From contig NZ_JAUYGD010000037.1 in assembly GCF_030690725.1 (NCBI RefSeq), positions 57,749 through 121,748 on the forward strand: a stretch of 64,000 bases of DNA, in the 5' to 3' direction. A program made the position numbers and the translations under genes. The DNA comes from Pseudomonas sp. (GTDB taxonomy: Bacteria > Pseudomonadota > Gammaproteobacteria > Pseudomonadales > Pseudomonadaceae). Below, piece after piece: positions 1-8,920 of the stretch. The notes below the pieces were generated by a model. It searched no databases. It was not told where the DNA came from and worked only from the letters and a program-made list of their open reading frames with translations. The stretch's first letter is position 1; every line of letters starts with the position of its first letter.

Positions 1-842
1 CGTGACCACGGAATCGAGCCATCGTCTATGGCGTCTCCGGGAGCGGCCAACTGCACCACCAAGCGCAACTTCACTGGCCCTCTGGCAAGGCGTGTGCCGA
101 TTTCGTCCTGCAAATAATCTGCAGGCATTTCTGCGGCTTGCTGCTCAGCTAGTACGGCCTCTGCCACTAGTGGCTCAATGCGATAACGGCCGATACGCTG
201 CTCGCCCTTCGCATTGCTGAAAACTAGAGAGTTGACACCGAAGTACTCCACAGCGGCGTAACTTTTGGGTACCTGTTTGGCTGCCTCAAGAAAGTTCTGC
301 GCCCTTGGATGAGTGGCCAGGAATACTTGCAGCGGCAACGGATCAGGCGGTGTAGCGACATTGGCGGCAATGCCTTGCAAAAAGCTGAGAAAGTCTTCGG
401 GCGTGGCAACCGGAAAGCCATCGAACGAGTGCGTCACAATATCCGTGAACTCGCCACTCGGTAGCGAGAAACGCACAGCCAGACCATGCGGACTGGCCAT
501 CGGGTCACCGTCTGCAGTACCTGGCAAACCACTGAAGTTGGAGAACCGCAGTTGCAGCGGAACTGCTTGACCCTGGAAATGGGCCGCTCGACTTAACACC
601 GCAGCATCTTGCGTGGCAGTAAACATGCCGCGCATTAAAACGCCTTTAGCATGAGTAATACGAAAGCCAGGGTGATGACCAAAGGTTGCATAGAGCGCAT
701 CAAGCAATGCGTCATACAGACTGTCTTGCTGTTGGGTCAGGTTATTCATAGGAGAAAAATCATCTTCGTTTGCTGCGATGGCAAAGGGCGCTGCCATCGC
801 CCATGCCAATGCTGCGCCGGGCAAAAATAGAGGTAGTCGCAT
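1..842 (-). CDS. Catalase-related (SrpA-like) peroxidase, exported, 3' end off window
   Basis: Partial gene running off the left edge; about 280 residues are visible. Starting at the ATG at 842 gives an N-terminal signal peptide (MRLPLFLPGAALAWAMAAPF, then AIA|A), so the product should act in the periplasm. Next come catalase-fold hallmarks: THAKG with the distal heme His near residue 65, the FSNFSG stretch, DGDP.ASPHGLAVRF and TDIVTHSFDGFPV. These match the short catalase-like heme peroxidases (SrpA family, about 350 aa), which use H2O2 to oxidise small substrates. The proximal Tyr region lies outside the window. An in-frame ATG at 749 exists but would remove the signal peptide. The start lies 5 nt after the stop of the flavin reductase upstream, so the two are probably co-transcribed. 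A role in removing peroxide made by the oxidoreductases of the cluster is inference. Confidence 0.85.
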   Translation of the reverse strand, partial: MRLPLFLPGAALAWAMAAPFAIAANEDDFSPMNNLTQQQDSLYDALLDALYATFGHHPGFRITHAKGVLMRGMFTATQDAAVLSRAAHFQGQAVPLQLRFSNFSGLPGTADGDPMASPHGLAVRFSLPSGEFTDIVTHSFDGFPVATPEDFLSFLQGIAANVATPPDPLPLQVFLATHPRAQNFLEAAKQVPKSYAAVEYFGVNSLVFSNAKGEQRIGRYRIEPLVAEAVLAEQQAAEMPADYLQDEIGTRLARGPVKLRLVVQLAAPGDAIDDGSIPWS

Positions 843-847
843 TGGGT

Positions 848-1957
848 TCAACTCAGGGTTGCCAGGACTGGATAGTCGGTATATCCGCGGGCATCACCGC
901 CGTAGAAGGTATTGCTATCCGGCTGCGCCAGCTCAGCATCACGGATAAACCGCTGCGGCAGATCCGGGTTGGCAATAAAGGGTTTGCCGAACGCTACTGC
1001 ATCGGCCAAGCCCTGCATGAGAATGTCCTGAGCGTCTGTTTGCTGATAGCCGCCACAGACAAAGATCGCACCACTGAATAGCTCACGCAGTTGGGCACGA
1101 AAGCCCACGGGATACTGCACACCAGGCCACTCAGACAAATGCAGATAGGCAATGCGCCGCGCACTGAGGGCCTCGGCCAAGTACAACGTAATCTCTTGGG
1201 CTTCGACACTGAAGTCCATATCGTTAACGCTTGGCGGACACCAAGGCGAGAGACGAATACCCACGCGCTCCGCACCGACGACTGCAGCAACGGCATCAAC
1301 CACGTCCAGGACAAATCGGGCGCGGTTTTCCAGGGAGCCGCCGTAACGGTCATTGCGCTGATTGGTGGTTACAGAGAGAAACTGCTCGAGTAAAAAACCG
1401 TTCGCCCCTTGTAGCTCAACCAAATCAAAACCTGCCTCACGAGCCCACAGTGCCGCCTGGACAAACTCCTGCACCACCACGGCAATACTCTCTTCACTCA
1501 ATGCCTGTGGCGTGTCGCAATCGACCATGGCGGGGGCGCCTTGCGCATCAAACGCGAAGGTCTTGGCCTTTGCGCGGATGGCAGAAGGGGCAACGGGTAA
1601 CTGTCGCTCGGGTAATACCGAGTGGTGAGAAATACGCCCGACATGCCACAGCTGAGCAGCGATCAGACCGCCATTGCCATGCACCTCATCGACGACCTGC
1701 TTCCAGCCCAGTTGTTGAGCTTCGGTATAAATACCTGGGGTATAGGCATAACCCTTGGCCCCAGGCGAGATAGGCATCCCTTCGCTGATCAACAATCCGG
1801 CACTGGCACGTTGTCCGTAGTATTGGGCGTTCAGCGCAGTTGGAATATCACCGGGCTGAGCTGAGCGTGAGCGGGTCATAGGGGCCATCAACACGCGATT
1901 AGCCAGGGTCAGAGGACCTACATGCAATGGTTCCAGCAAGGTTTTCATACGACTCAT
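848..1957 (-). CDS. Old Yellow Enzyme family NADH:flavin oxidoreductase with altered active site
   Basis: FMN-dependent TIM-barrel ene-reductase of about 369 aa, the usual length for bacterial OYEs. Family markers are LANRVLMAPMTRSRS near residue 20-32, QLWHVGR with the substrate-pocket Trp near 104, RYGGSLENRARF near 200, and a C-terminal FGKPFIANPDLP loop. The catalytic segment reads VELQGANGFLLEQFL: the usual His (H191 of yeast OYE1) is Gln183 and the usual proton-donor Tyr (Y196) is Phe188, while the Asn is kept. Cytoplasmic, no signal. The start is placed at ATG 1957 because GAGAAC precedes it; a longer frame to 1990 has no better site. It sits between an aldehyde dehydrogenase and a peroxidase on the same strand, so a role in reducing an electrophilic enal or enone is plausible but inferred; the substitutions make normal ene-reduction uncertain. 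Confidence 0.9.
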   Translation of the reverse strand: MSRMKTLLEPLHVGPLTLANRVLMAPMTRSRSAQPGDIPTALNAQYYGQRASAGLLISEGMPISPGAKGYAYTPGIYTEAQQLGWKQVVDEVHGNGGLIAAQLWHVGRISHHSVLPERQLPVAPSAIRAKAKTFAFDAQGAPAMVDCDTPQALSEESIAVVVQEFVQAALWAREAGFDLVELQGANGFLLEQFLSVTTNQRNDRYGGSLENRARFVLDVVDAVAAVVGAERVGIRLSPWCPPSVNDMDFSVEAQEITLYLAEALSARRIAYLHLSEWPGVQYPVGFRAQLRELFSGAIFVCGGYQQTDAQDILMQGLADAVAFGKPFIANPDLPQRFIRDAELAQPDSNTFYGGDARGYTDYPVLATLS

Positions 1958-2014
1958 AAAATAGTTCTCATGCTGCCGCCTACGCAGCACTGTGCGCAGG
2001 CGAGCGAGTGGGAT

Positions 2015-3472
2015 TTAGTGGTGGCGTAAGCCGGGATTGAGAGCGATGTGTTTGTATTCAACGAAATCATCCATCGCCGCCACACCATTCAAACGGCCCT
2101 GGCCGGACTGTTTGAAACCACCCTCCTCGAACTCGTCGTAGACCACTGCCCAATCATTGACCCAGACAGTGCCGGCCTCCAGCTCGCGAGCAACCCGTAA
2201 AGAGCGATCGATATCGCGAGTCCATACACTCGCGGCCAAGCCAAATTCGCTGTTGTTGGCCAGAGCAATCGCCTCTGCTTCGCTATCAAACACCTGCAGC
2301 GTCAGCACCGGACCGAACGTCTCACGCTGAACAATAGGCATCTCGGGATCAGTTACCCGCAGCAATGTTGGCCGGTAGAAAGCGCCGCTGGCCAAAGGTC
2401 CCTCGGTAACCGGACCGCCGCGCACGATGACCTCAGCACCGCCAGCGATGGCCTCTTCCACCACGTGGTTAACCCGCTGAACGTTGGGCTTATCGATCAA
2501 AGGCCCCATCTCGCTGCTTGGATCGGCAGCGGGCCCCACGCGCACGGCTTGCAGCCTCGCGGCCAAACGCTCGATCAACGCAGGAGCAATATCGCGCTGC
2601 ACCAACAGCCGCGAGCCCGTCATACAAAACTGTCCAGCGAATACGGTCAGGGCTTTTTCAAGCGTTGGCACTGTTGCATCAAGGTCGGCATCGTTAAACA
2701 CCAGCATGGGGGTTTTCCCGCCCAACTCCAGACCAAAACGCTTCAGCGACTGCGCGCCGACGGCGGAGATTGCGCGGCCCGTTGTGGTGCTGCCGGTAAA
2801 ACTGATCACCGGAACCTTGGGCGACTCCACCAGATGGATGGAACCAGCGGCGCCATGCTCACTAAACAAGTTGATGACACCACGCGGCAGTGACACAGAC
2901 TCGCTCATGATGCGTGCCACCAACGCATTGGTTTGAGCTGTTTGCCCAGGCATTTTAATGACAGTGGTACAGCCGGCCGCCAGGGCTGGTGCCAGGGAGC
3001 GAATCATCAATACGACTGGCGAGTTCCACGGCACGATGATGCCCGCCACACCAACGGCTTGACGAATCACCAGGGAAATTTTGCCGGGTTTAGGCTCTGC
3101 TGCACGACCGTACTCAGCGCGAGCCTGAGCGGCGTAGTAGCGCAACTTGGAGGGCACCATAGTGACCTCGAACGCGGCTTCGGGTTTGATCTTGCCGTTT
3201 TCCAGGGCAAGTATTGCGATCAGCTCTTCGGCATTGCGCTCAAAGGCATCCGCCAACTCCAGCAGCACCTTGGCGCGCAAGTTGCGATCATCTTTCCATG
3301 GCGTCTCGGCGAACGAGCGCTTAGCCGCTTCAATCCCCTGCTGCGCTTCATGCAAACCACCTTCAGCGTATTGACCAATGCGTTCATAGGTCGCCGGGTC
3401 GATGGAGTCTTTATAAACGCCGGAGTCCAGCCACAGGCCATCGATCCAGTTCAAAACCGGGGTGTTATTCAT
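2015..3472 (-). CDS. NAD(P)-dependent aldehyde dehydrogenase
   Basis: 485-residue aldehyde dehydrogenase superfamily member. Visible markers: VPWNSPVVLMIRSLAPALAA cofactor region, FTGSTTTGRAI nucleotide-binding turn, LELGGK with the general-base Glu, GQFCMTGSR with the catalytic Cys, and ETFGPVL near the C-terminus. It oxidises an aldehyde to the acid in the cytoplasm; the substrate cannot be read from sequence. The start at 3472 follows an AGGA 9 nt upstream; a longer frame to 3529 would overlap the preceding gene. It begins 19 nt after the GMC oxidoreductase gene ends, so an alcohol to aldehyde to acid sequence encoded by the pair is a reasonable inference. Confidence 0.93.
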   Translation of the reverse strand: MNNTPVLNWIDGLWLDSGVYKDSIDPATYERIGQYAEGGLHEAQQGIEAAKRSFAETPWKDDRNLRAKVLLELADAFERNAEELIAILALENGKIKPEAAFEVTMVPSKLRYYAAQARAEYGRAAEPKPGKISLVIRQAVGVAGIIVPWNSPVVLMIRSLAPALAAGCTTVIKMPGQTAQTNALVARIMSESVSLPRGVINLFSEHGAAGSIHLVESPKVPVISFTGSTTTGRAISAVGAQSLKRFGLELGGKTPMLVFNDADLDATVPTLEKALTVFAGQFCMTGSRLLVQRDIAPALIERLAARLQAVRVGPAADPSSEMGPLIDKPNVQRVNHVVEEAIAGGAEVIVRGGPVTEGPLASGAFYRPTLLRVTDPEMPIVQRETFGPVLTLQVFDSEAEAIALANNSEFGLAASVWTRDIDRSLRVARELEAGTVWVNDWAVVYDEFEEGGFKQSGQGRLNGVAAMDDFVEYKHIALNPGLRHH

Positions 3473-3491
3473 AGAGGTAATTCCTAGATTA

Positions 3492-5129
3492 TTAAGCGTA
3501 GAGGCTGGCGACTTTCTCAGCCGCAGCAATCACAGTGATGTTGGTTGCCACGGAGGGCACGTCGGGAAAGATCGAGGCGTCCGCTACACGTAGCCCCTGC
3601 ACACCCATTACACGCGCTTCAAGATCAACCACTGCGTGTGCGTCACCCGGTCGCCCCATGGGCGCCGTCGAGGTTGGGTGGTGATAGGTATCAAGACTGG
3701 CTTTGACACTGGTAAGCAACGCCTCGTCGGTGTCATTGCCCGGGCCTGGATTGAGTTCTGAATGAATCAGCGTGTTCAACGGCGCTGTTGTGCCGATTTT
3801 GCGAGCCAGACGAATGCCATCAAGCAGGCGCTGACGATCCTTGGGCTCGGCGAGAAAATTGAGGTCAATGCGCGGTGCAACAAACGGATCGCGACTGGCC
3901 AAGGTCACCTTGCCACGCGACAGCGGCCGAGTCAGCGCGACCGCGAGCACAAAGCCAACCTGCGTCGGGCTTTGCTCATGGGGAAACAAATGGGTCGCGG
4001 TGATGTGCAGATCCAGATCGCCGTTTTCGGCTGTGCTGCTGTGGGTCCACAGCTTGGCGCCAATGGCGGGCGACTGACTGCCAATTAGCTCAGGGTTGGC
4101 CGCGTAGGCATTGTAGTAAAACGGATGATCCATCAGGTTTTGCCCAACGGGCAGTTCAGCAACCAGCGGGATCTGCAAGGCACGCAAGTCCTCACTCGGA
4201 CCTATACCGGAGCGCAACAGGATCGCTGCGCTGCCGTAGCTACCCGCAGACAGAATGACTTCACCGGCCAAGAGTCTTTCACCATCGGCCAATTGCACAC
4301 CGATTGTGCGTTTACCATCAAAAAGCACTTTGTCGACAAGACTATCGGCGCGGATCAGCAGATTAGCGCGGCTGCGTACTTCATCAGTGAGATAGGCCAT
4401 GCCGGTGTTGACCCGTACACCGTTGACGATATTCATCGGATACGGCCCTACACCATTGGCATCCGTACCATCAAAGTCGCCAACTTTCGTGTAGCCATTC
4501 GCCACTGTCGCGCTGATAAAGGCCCGCTGCATTGGCGTGACATCGGCATCACTAAGTTGATGCACTGGGAGAGGGCCATCATGGCCGTGCAAGCGACTAG
4601 CACCGGCACTGTGGGTTTCCAATTTCTTGAAGAATGGCAATAGCTCTGCATAGCCCCAGCCTGGTAGCCCCCAGCGCTCGAAATCAGTAGGCCGCGCACG
4701 AATTGCCACAGCGCCATTGATGGCCGAACTCCCGCCCAACACCTTACCGCGCAGAGCACCGATGGCATGATTGATGTATCCCGGCTGAGCCTTGTAGCCC
4801 CACTCAAATTCAGGATTGCCATTGGCACCAACAACATCGCTGCTGGCAATAAGCGCAGGATAACTTCCAGGGCTATAGCTGTGCCCTGCTTCCAGCAGTA
4901 GCACTCGACGAGCAGTGTTTTCGCTCAACCGCCGGGCAAGCACTGCGCCAGCCGAACCACCACCGACGATGATTACATCGAATTCGCCAGGCTGCCCGTC
5001 ACCCTTACCGGACTTGTCAGCAGGCTCCAATGCACGGGCTAAACCACTGCCCACTGCAAGGGTAGCTGCAGCCATGACACCACCAGCCAACACAGCACGA
5101 CGAGTGGGGTTGTTTAAGGAATTTGTCAT
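3492..5129 (-). CDS. Tat-exported GMC-family alcohol oxidoreductase
   Basis: 545-residue glucose-methanol-choline family flavoprotein. The N-terminus carries a twin-arginine signal (NPTRRAVLAGG followed by a hydrophobic stretch to about residue 33), unlike the usual cytoplasmic or membrane choline dehydrogenases. FAD-binding GGGSAGAVLARRLSE lies near 57-70, the GMC signature GKVLGGSSAINGA near 130, and the C-terminal catalytic region has TYHHPTSTAPMG (active-site His) and ATNITVIAAAEK (paired Asn). It should oxidise an alcohol in the periplasm, passing electrons to a carrier or to O2. It is the first gene of the likely operon GMC, ALDH, OYE and peroxidase. If it works as an oxidase it would make H2O2, which fits the exported peroxidase at the far end; that link is inference. 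Confidence 0.92.
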   Translation of the reverse strand: MTNSLNNPTRRAVLAGGVMAAATLAVGSGLARALEPADKSGKGDGQPGEFDVIIVGGGSAGAVLARRLSENTARRVLLLEAGHSYSPGSYPALIASSDVVGANGNPEFEWGYKAQPGYINHAIGALRGKVLGGSSAINGAVAIRARPTDFERWGLPGWGYAELLPFFKKLETHSAGASRLHGHDGPLPVHQLSDADVTPMQRAFISATVANGYTKVGDFDGTDANGVGPYPMNIVNGVRVNTGMAYLTDEVRSRANLLIRADSLVDKVLFDGKRTIGVQLADGERLLAGEVILSAGSYGSAAILLRSGIGPSEDLRALQIPLVAELPVGQNLMDHPFYYNAYAANPELIGSQSPAIGAKLWTHSSTAENGDLDLHITATHLFPHEQSPTQVGFVLAVALTRPLSRGKVTLASRDPFVAPRIDLNFLAEPKDRQRLLDGIRLARKIGTTAPLNTLIHSELNPGPGNDTDEALLTSVKASLDTYHHPTSTAPMGRPGDAHAVVDLEARVMGVQGLRVADASIFPDVPSVATNITVIAAAEKVASLYA

Positions 5130-5194
5130 CCGTCTTCTTCCATTTCTTCCTGTCAGACGCAGGTAATGCGCCTGTTGGAAAAAAGGATAAGTCA

Positions 5195-5206
5195 GGGTTC
5201 AAACCC
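5195..5206. promoter_or_regulatory. Short palindrome upstream of the GMC operon
   Basis: GGGTT-CA-AACCC perfect inverted repeat, 66-77 nt upstream of the GMC start, between the LysR gene and the GMC operon. The position suits an operator, but the sequence does not show which protein binds. Confidence 0.25.
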
Positions 5207-5216
5207 TCATAAGCCA

Positions 5217-5247
5217 GAGAAAAACGAATCGATGTTTCGTTTTTCTC
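5217..5247. terminator. Strong hairpin between LysR gene and GMC operon
   Basis: Perfect 12-bp arms (5217-5228 and 5236-5247) with a 7-nt loop. The arms contain A5 and T5 runs, and the hairpin lies just beyond the LysR stop codon on the minus strand. It probably ends the LysR transcript, separating it from the operon behind it. Confidence 0.6.
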
Positions 5248-5254
5248 GAACGAC

Positions 5255-6184
5255 TCAAGACGGTGGCTGCAAATGGGCGCTCAGCATCTGATCCCAAATC
5301 GCCGGGTTGCCGATCTGCTCACTGAGGAAGCCACTGAGCGCACGAAGCTTGGGCGAGGTTCGCTGCGACTGACGATAGACCACAGAAATATTGCCACCAC
5401 GGGGTGCATAGGGCTCCAGCACCTCTCGCAGCTCACCGTCCACAATGGCCTGCGCGGCCAGGAACGTAGGCAGTATCGCGAGGCCAAGACCCGCCTTGGC
5501 CGCCTCCATAAGTTGATGGCCACAATTGGTACGCATTCGGCAGCGCACACGGAATGACTCCAATGTGTTGTTCACCGGTAGCGTCCACATGCCATGAGGC
5601 TCGCGATTCACGTAGAGCATGGCGAAATGCTGGGCCAGGTCTTGTGGGATCTGCGGCGTGCCATAAGTATTCAGATAATCCGGGCTGGCACAGATGATAT
5701 GGCGGTTGGGGGTAATGGTTTTGGCCACTAGCGAAGAGTCTGGCAGCTCACCAATGCGCACCGCCGCATCAAACCCTTCTTCGTGCAAGTTGACGCGCCG
5801 ATCATCGAACTCAACGTCCAAATCCAACTCTGGATACTGCCTGGCGAAAGACGACAGAATCGGCGTCAGATAGCGCATACCAAAAGCCATCGGCACTGCA
5901 ACACGCAGACTCCCGCGAACAGTCGAAAGCGATGTTAAAACGGCGTTTTCGGCATCCTCAACATCAGCAAGGATACTGATGCAATGACGGTAAAAAACCT
6001 CGCCAGATTCAGTCAGTCGAGTCTGCCGACCACGCTCTAGCAAGATGCTTCCCAAGCGTTTTTCTAGCTGCTGAATCCGCTGGCAGACCATCGATTTGGC
6101 CGTACCCAAACGGCGAGCGGCCTCAGAAATGCTACCGGTGTCCGCCACGGTGACGAAAGAATGCATCTCAGACAGTTTGTTCAA
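5255..6184 (-). CDS. LysR-type transcriptional regulator
   Basis: 309 aa, standard LTTR length. The N-terminal winged HTH (about residues 3-62) contains GSISEAARRLGTAKSMVCQRIQQLEKRLG. The C-terminal part (about 90-295) is a periplasmic-binding-like effector domain (RVAVPMAFGMRYL, DVEFDDRRVNLHEEGFDAAVRIG) of the CrgA/DmlR-like type. It lies upstream of and in the same direction as the GMC-ALDH-OYE-peroxidase genes, separated by about 125 nt with a hairpin. It is the most likely regulator of that cluster (inference from position); the effector is unknown. Confidence 0.93.
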   Translation of the reverse strand: MNKLSEMHSFVTVADTGSISEAARRLGTAKSMVCQRIQQLEKRLGSILLERGRQTRLTESGEVFYRHCISILADVEDAENAVLTSLSTVRGSLRVAVPMAFGMRYLTPILSSFARQYPELDLDVEFDDRRVNLHEEGFDAAVRIGELPDSSLVAKTITPNRHIICASPDYLNTYGTPQIPQDLAQHFAMLYVNREPHGMWTLPVNNTLESFRVRCRMRTNCGHQLMEAAKAGLGLAILPTFLAAQAIVDGELREVLEPYAPRGGNISVVYRQSQRTSPKLRALSGFLSEQIGNPAIWDQMLSAHLQPPS

Positions 6185-6533
6185 GTTCTAAATCCATAAA
6201 GAGTAATGTGCATGTCTTCCAGACTGACATGCACTCATGAAAAGTTTATGTTCAGTGGCAGGTTGGTGATTACGCCAGAAAGCTTTTCAGTTTTCACTGA
6301 CAATGATCCTCCAGCGCCACTCAACTGCTGAAGAGTCAACAGTTCAAGTGACCTACCAAGCGTTTCTATCGCGTTAGCCCCCCATTGGAAACCGGCCTAT
6401 TGAACCGCACGCAAGACGCTGACGAATCAACACGCCTAATCCCCGCCGGTCCATAAGCTGCCTTTTGTAGTCGTAAACCGCTACAATCGCGCCCCTTTCG
6501 CGCCCGTGCGCCCGTTTATCTGGACCAAGATTC
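6185..6533. other. Intergenic region between LysR gene and ybiT
   Basis: 349 bp with no convincing ORF. It holds the upstream region of the LysR gene (with a 9-bp-arm inverted repeat at 6208-6234) and the leader of ybiT on the other strand. No clear -10/-35 pair was identified for ybiT by eye. Confidence 0.5.
6208..6234. promoter_or_regulatory. Inverted repeat upstream of LysR gene, possible autoregulatory site
   Basis: GTGCATGTC-N9-GACATGCAC is a perfect 9-bp inverted repeat, 24-50 nt upstream of the LysR start codon. LysR proteins usually bind dyads near their own promoters; no poly-T follows on either strand, so an operator is more likely than a terminator. Confidence 0.45.
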
Positions 6534-8120
6534 GTGATCTCCACCGCCAATATCACCATGCAATTCGGGGCTAAGCCCCTGTTTGAGAACGTTTCCGTCA
6601 AGTTTGGCGGCGGCAACCGCTATGGCCTGATCGGGGCCAACGGCTGCGGCAAGTCGACCTTTATGAAGATTCTCGGCGGCGACCTGGAATCGAGCGGTGG
6701 CCAGGTGATGCTGGAGCCGAACGTGCGCCTGGGTAAGCTGCGCCAGGATCAGTTCGCCTACGAAGAATTCAGCGTGATCGACACCGTGATCATGGGTCAC
6801 GAAGAGCTGTGGAAGGTCAAAGCCGAGCGCGACCGCATCTACTCGCTGGCGGAAATGAGCGAAGAAGACGGCATGAAGGTCGGCGAACTCGAAGGTGAGT
6901 TCGCTGAAATGGACGGCTACACCGCCGAGTCCCGCGCCGGTGAGTTGCTGCTCGGCCTAGGTATTCCGCTGGAGCAACATTTCGGCCCGATGAGCGAAGT
7001 CGCGCCAGGCTGGAAACTGCGCGTATTGCTGGCGCAGGCACTGTTCTCCGATCCGGAAGTGTTGCTGCTGGACGAGCCGACCAACCACCTGGACATCAAC
7101 ACCATCCGCTGGCTAGAAAACATCCTCACCCAGCGCAACAGCACCATGATCATCATTTCTCACGACCGTCACTTCCTGAACAGCGTGTGCACCCACATGG
7201 CTGACCTGGATTACGGTGAGCTGCGCCTGTTCCCGGGCAACTACGATGAATACATGACCGCCGCTACCCAGTCGCGCGAGCAGTTGCTGTCGGATAACGC
7301 CAAGAAGAAAGCGCAAATCAACGAGCTGCAAAGCTTTGTTAGCCGCTTCTCGGCCAACGCCTCGAAATCCAAGCAGGCATCGTCGCGCGCCAAGCAGATC
7401 GACAAGATCCAGCTGGCCGAGGTCAAGCCATCCAGCCGCGTCAGCCCGTTCATCCGCTTCGAACAGAACAAAAAGCTGCACCGCCAGGCCGTGATGATCG
7501 ACAAAATGGCCAAGGGTTTCGACGGCAAGACGCTGTTCAAGAATTTCAGCTTCCAGGTTGAAGCCGGCGAACGCGTTGCGATTATCGGCCCGAACGGTAT
7601 CGGTAAAACCACCCTGCTGCGCACCCTGGTCGGCGAACTGACCCCGGATGCCGGCCATGTGAAATGGACCGACAGCGCCGAACTGGGTTACTACGCCCAG
7701 GACCACGCCCACGACTTCGAAGACGACGTCAGCCTGTTCGACTGGATGGGCCAGTGGACCACCGGCGAGCAAATGATCCGCGGCACTCTGGGGCGCATGC
7801 TGTTCAGCAACGACGAAATCCTCAAGTCGGTGAAAGTCATCTCCGGTGGTGAGCAAGGCCGTATGCTGTTCGGCAAGCTGATTTTGCAGAAGCCGAACGT
7901 GCTGATCATGGACGAACCGACCAACCACTTGGATATGGAGTCCATCGAAGCGCTGAACCTGGCGCTGGAAAACTACCCGGGCACGCTGATCTTCGTCAGC
8001 CATGACCGTGAGTTCGTCGGTTCCCTGGCTACTCGCATCATCGAGCTGTCGGCCAACGGCATCACCGACTTCAGCGGTACCTACGATGACTACCTGCGCA
8101 GCCAGGGCGTGATCGTCTAA
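6534..8120 (+). CDS. ybiT: ABC-F family ATPase YbiT
   Basis: 528-residue ABC-F protein with two ATPase domains and no membrane segments. Walker A motifs are GANGCGKST (near 35-42) and GPNGIGKTT (near 350), with [11 protein letters not shown] and [11 protein letters not shown]alker B/D-loops. The charged linker between the domains (about 240-300, [16 protein letters not shown]) is the feature that contacts tRNA and ribosome in ABC-F factors. The opening [30 protein letters not shown] closely resembles E. coli YbiT as I recall it, and the length is the same. The likely role is on the ribosome rather than transport. GTG start at 6534, chosen because homologues begin at this residue. Single gene ending in a bidirectional terminator. 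Confidence 0.93.
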   Translation: MISTANITMQFGAKPLFENVSVKFGGGNRYGLIGANGCGKSTFMKILGGDLESSGGQVMLEPNVRLGKLRQDQFAYEEFSVIDTVIMGHEELWKVKAERDRIYSLAEMSEEDGMKVGELEGEFAEMDGYTAESRAGELLLGLGIPLEQHFGPMSEVAPGWKLRVLLAQALFSDPEVLLLDEPTNHLDINTIRWLENILTQRNSTMIIISHDRHFLNSVCTHMADLDYGELRLFPGNYDEYMTAATQSREQLLSDNAKKKAQINELQSFVSRFSANASKSKQASSRAKQIDKIQLAEVKPSSRVSPFIRFEQNKKLHRQAVMIDKMAKGFDGKTLFKNFSFQVEAGERVAIIGPNGIGKTTLLRTLVGELTPDAGHVKWTDSAELGYYAQDHAHDFEDDVSLFDWMGQWTTGEQMIRGTLGRMLFSNDEILKSVKVISGGEQGRMLFGKLILQKPNVLIMDEPTNHLDMESIEALNLALENYPGTLIFVSHDREFVGSLATRIIELSANGITDFSGTYDDYLRSQGVIV

Positions 8121-8143
8121 ACCGGCAGTAACCTGCGACCAAT

Positions 8144-8173
8144 AAAAAGCCCGCTCAATTGAGCGGGCTTTTT
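8144..8173. terminator. Bidirectional terminator between ybiT and azoR
   Basis: AAAAGCCCGCTC-AATT-GAGCGGGCTTTTT: GC-rich stem flanked by A and T runs, placed between the convergent ends of ybiT and azoR, so it can serve both strands. Confidence 0.9.
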
Positions 8174-8189
8174 GCTTTATGCCGGGCAA

Positions 8190-8798
8190 TCAGGCAGTGG
8201 CGAACAGCTCCGCGACTTTCGCTTGCGCCGACGCGAACGCATTGGCGCGCGGCTCTTCACCGTAGGCCAGGCCTTCAGCGCGGACGATCTCAATGTCGGT
8301 AATGCCGAGGAAACGCAGCACCAGCTGCAGATACTCTTCATGGGCCTGACCGCTTGGCTGGCCAGCGTGAATGCCGCCCGCTGTGGACACGATCACTACT
8401 TTCTTGCCGCCTGCCAAGCCTTTCGGACCGTTCTCGTCGTAGGCAAAGGTCTTACCGGCTACGGCAACCCGGTCGATCCAGGCCTTGAGCTGGGTCGGCA
8501 CGGTGAAGTTGTACATCGGCGCGCCAATCACAATGGCATCGGCCGCGAGAAACTCGTTGAGGGTGCCTTCCGCCAGCTCGACTTCATGCTTCTGCGCCGC
8601 ATCGCGCAGCTCCGCAGGTGTACCACCGGCGATCAAGCTGGCGGCGGACAGATGGCTCAGTGCATCGCTGGCCAGGTCACGATAGCTCACCTGCGCTTCA
8701 GGCTCAGCGGCCAGCCAGGCGTCGACCACGGCGCGGCTGAGTTGGCGGGAAACGGACGAGTCGCCGAGGATGCTGGAATCGAGGTGCAGTAGTTTCAT
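8190..8798 (-). CDS. azoR: FMN-dependent NADH-azoreductase
   Basis: 202-residue flavodoxin-fold quinone/azo reductase. Markers: [20 protein letters not shown] phosphate-binding N-terminus, [19 protein letters not shown] near 95 and the FMN-contacting STAGGIH near 140. It reduces quinones and azo compounds with NADH by two-electron steps in the cytoplasm. Start set at 8798, where GGAG sits 6 nt upstream, rather than at 8810. It is divergent from a LysR gene, the common arrangement for regulated azoR/mdaB-type genes. Confidence 0.93.
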   Translation of the reverse strand: MKLLHLDSSILGDSSVSRQLSRAVVDAWLAAEPEAQVSYRDLASDALSHLSAASLIAGGTPAELRDAAQKHEVELAEGTLNEFLAADAIVIGAPMYNFTVPTQLKAWIDRVAVAGKTFAYDENGPKGLAGGKKVVIVSTAGGIHAGQPSGQAHEEYLQLVLRFLGITDIEIVRAEGLAYGEEPRANAFASAQAKVAELFATA

Positions 8799-8894
8799 GA
8801 CAATCTCCAAATTGAGATCGCCCCGCGGCGATCAAGATGCTGGAGATACTATCGATGAAAGCAATAGCCGATTAGTCAGCGTAAATGCGATAGT

Positions 8895-8914
8895 TCGTCC
8901 TACTGATAGGACGA
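8895..8914. promoter_or_regulatory. Palindromic operator candidate in the azoR/LysR divergent region
   Basis: TCGTCCTA-CTGA-TAGGACGA, a perfect 8-bp inverted repeat with a 4-nt spacer, 7 nt before the LysR start and about 97 nt before azoR. Probably the regulator's binding site. No T-run follows, so it is not a terminator. Confidence 0.5.
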
Positions 8915-8920
8915 TAAACC

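Noticed and set aside
7113..8189. 358-codon minus-strand frame over ybiT
   Set aside because: Antisense shadow of the ABC-F gene and crosses the terminator.
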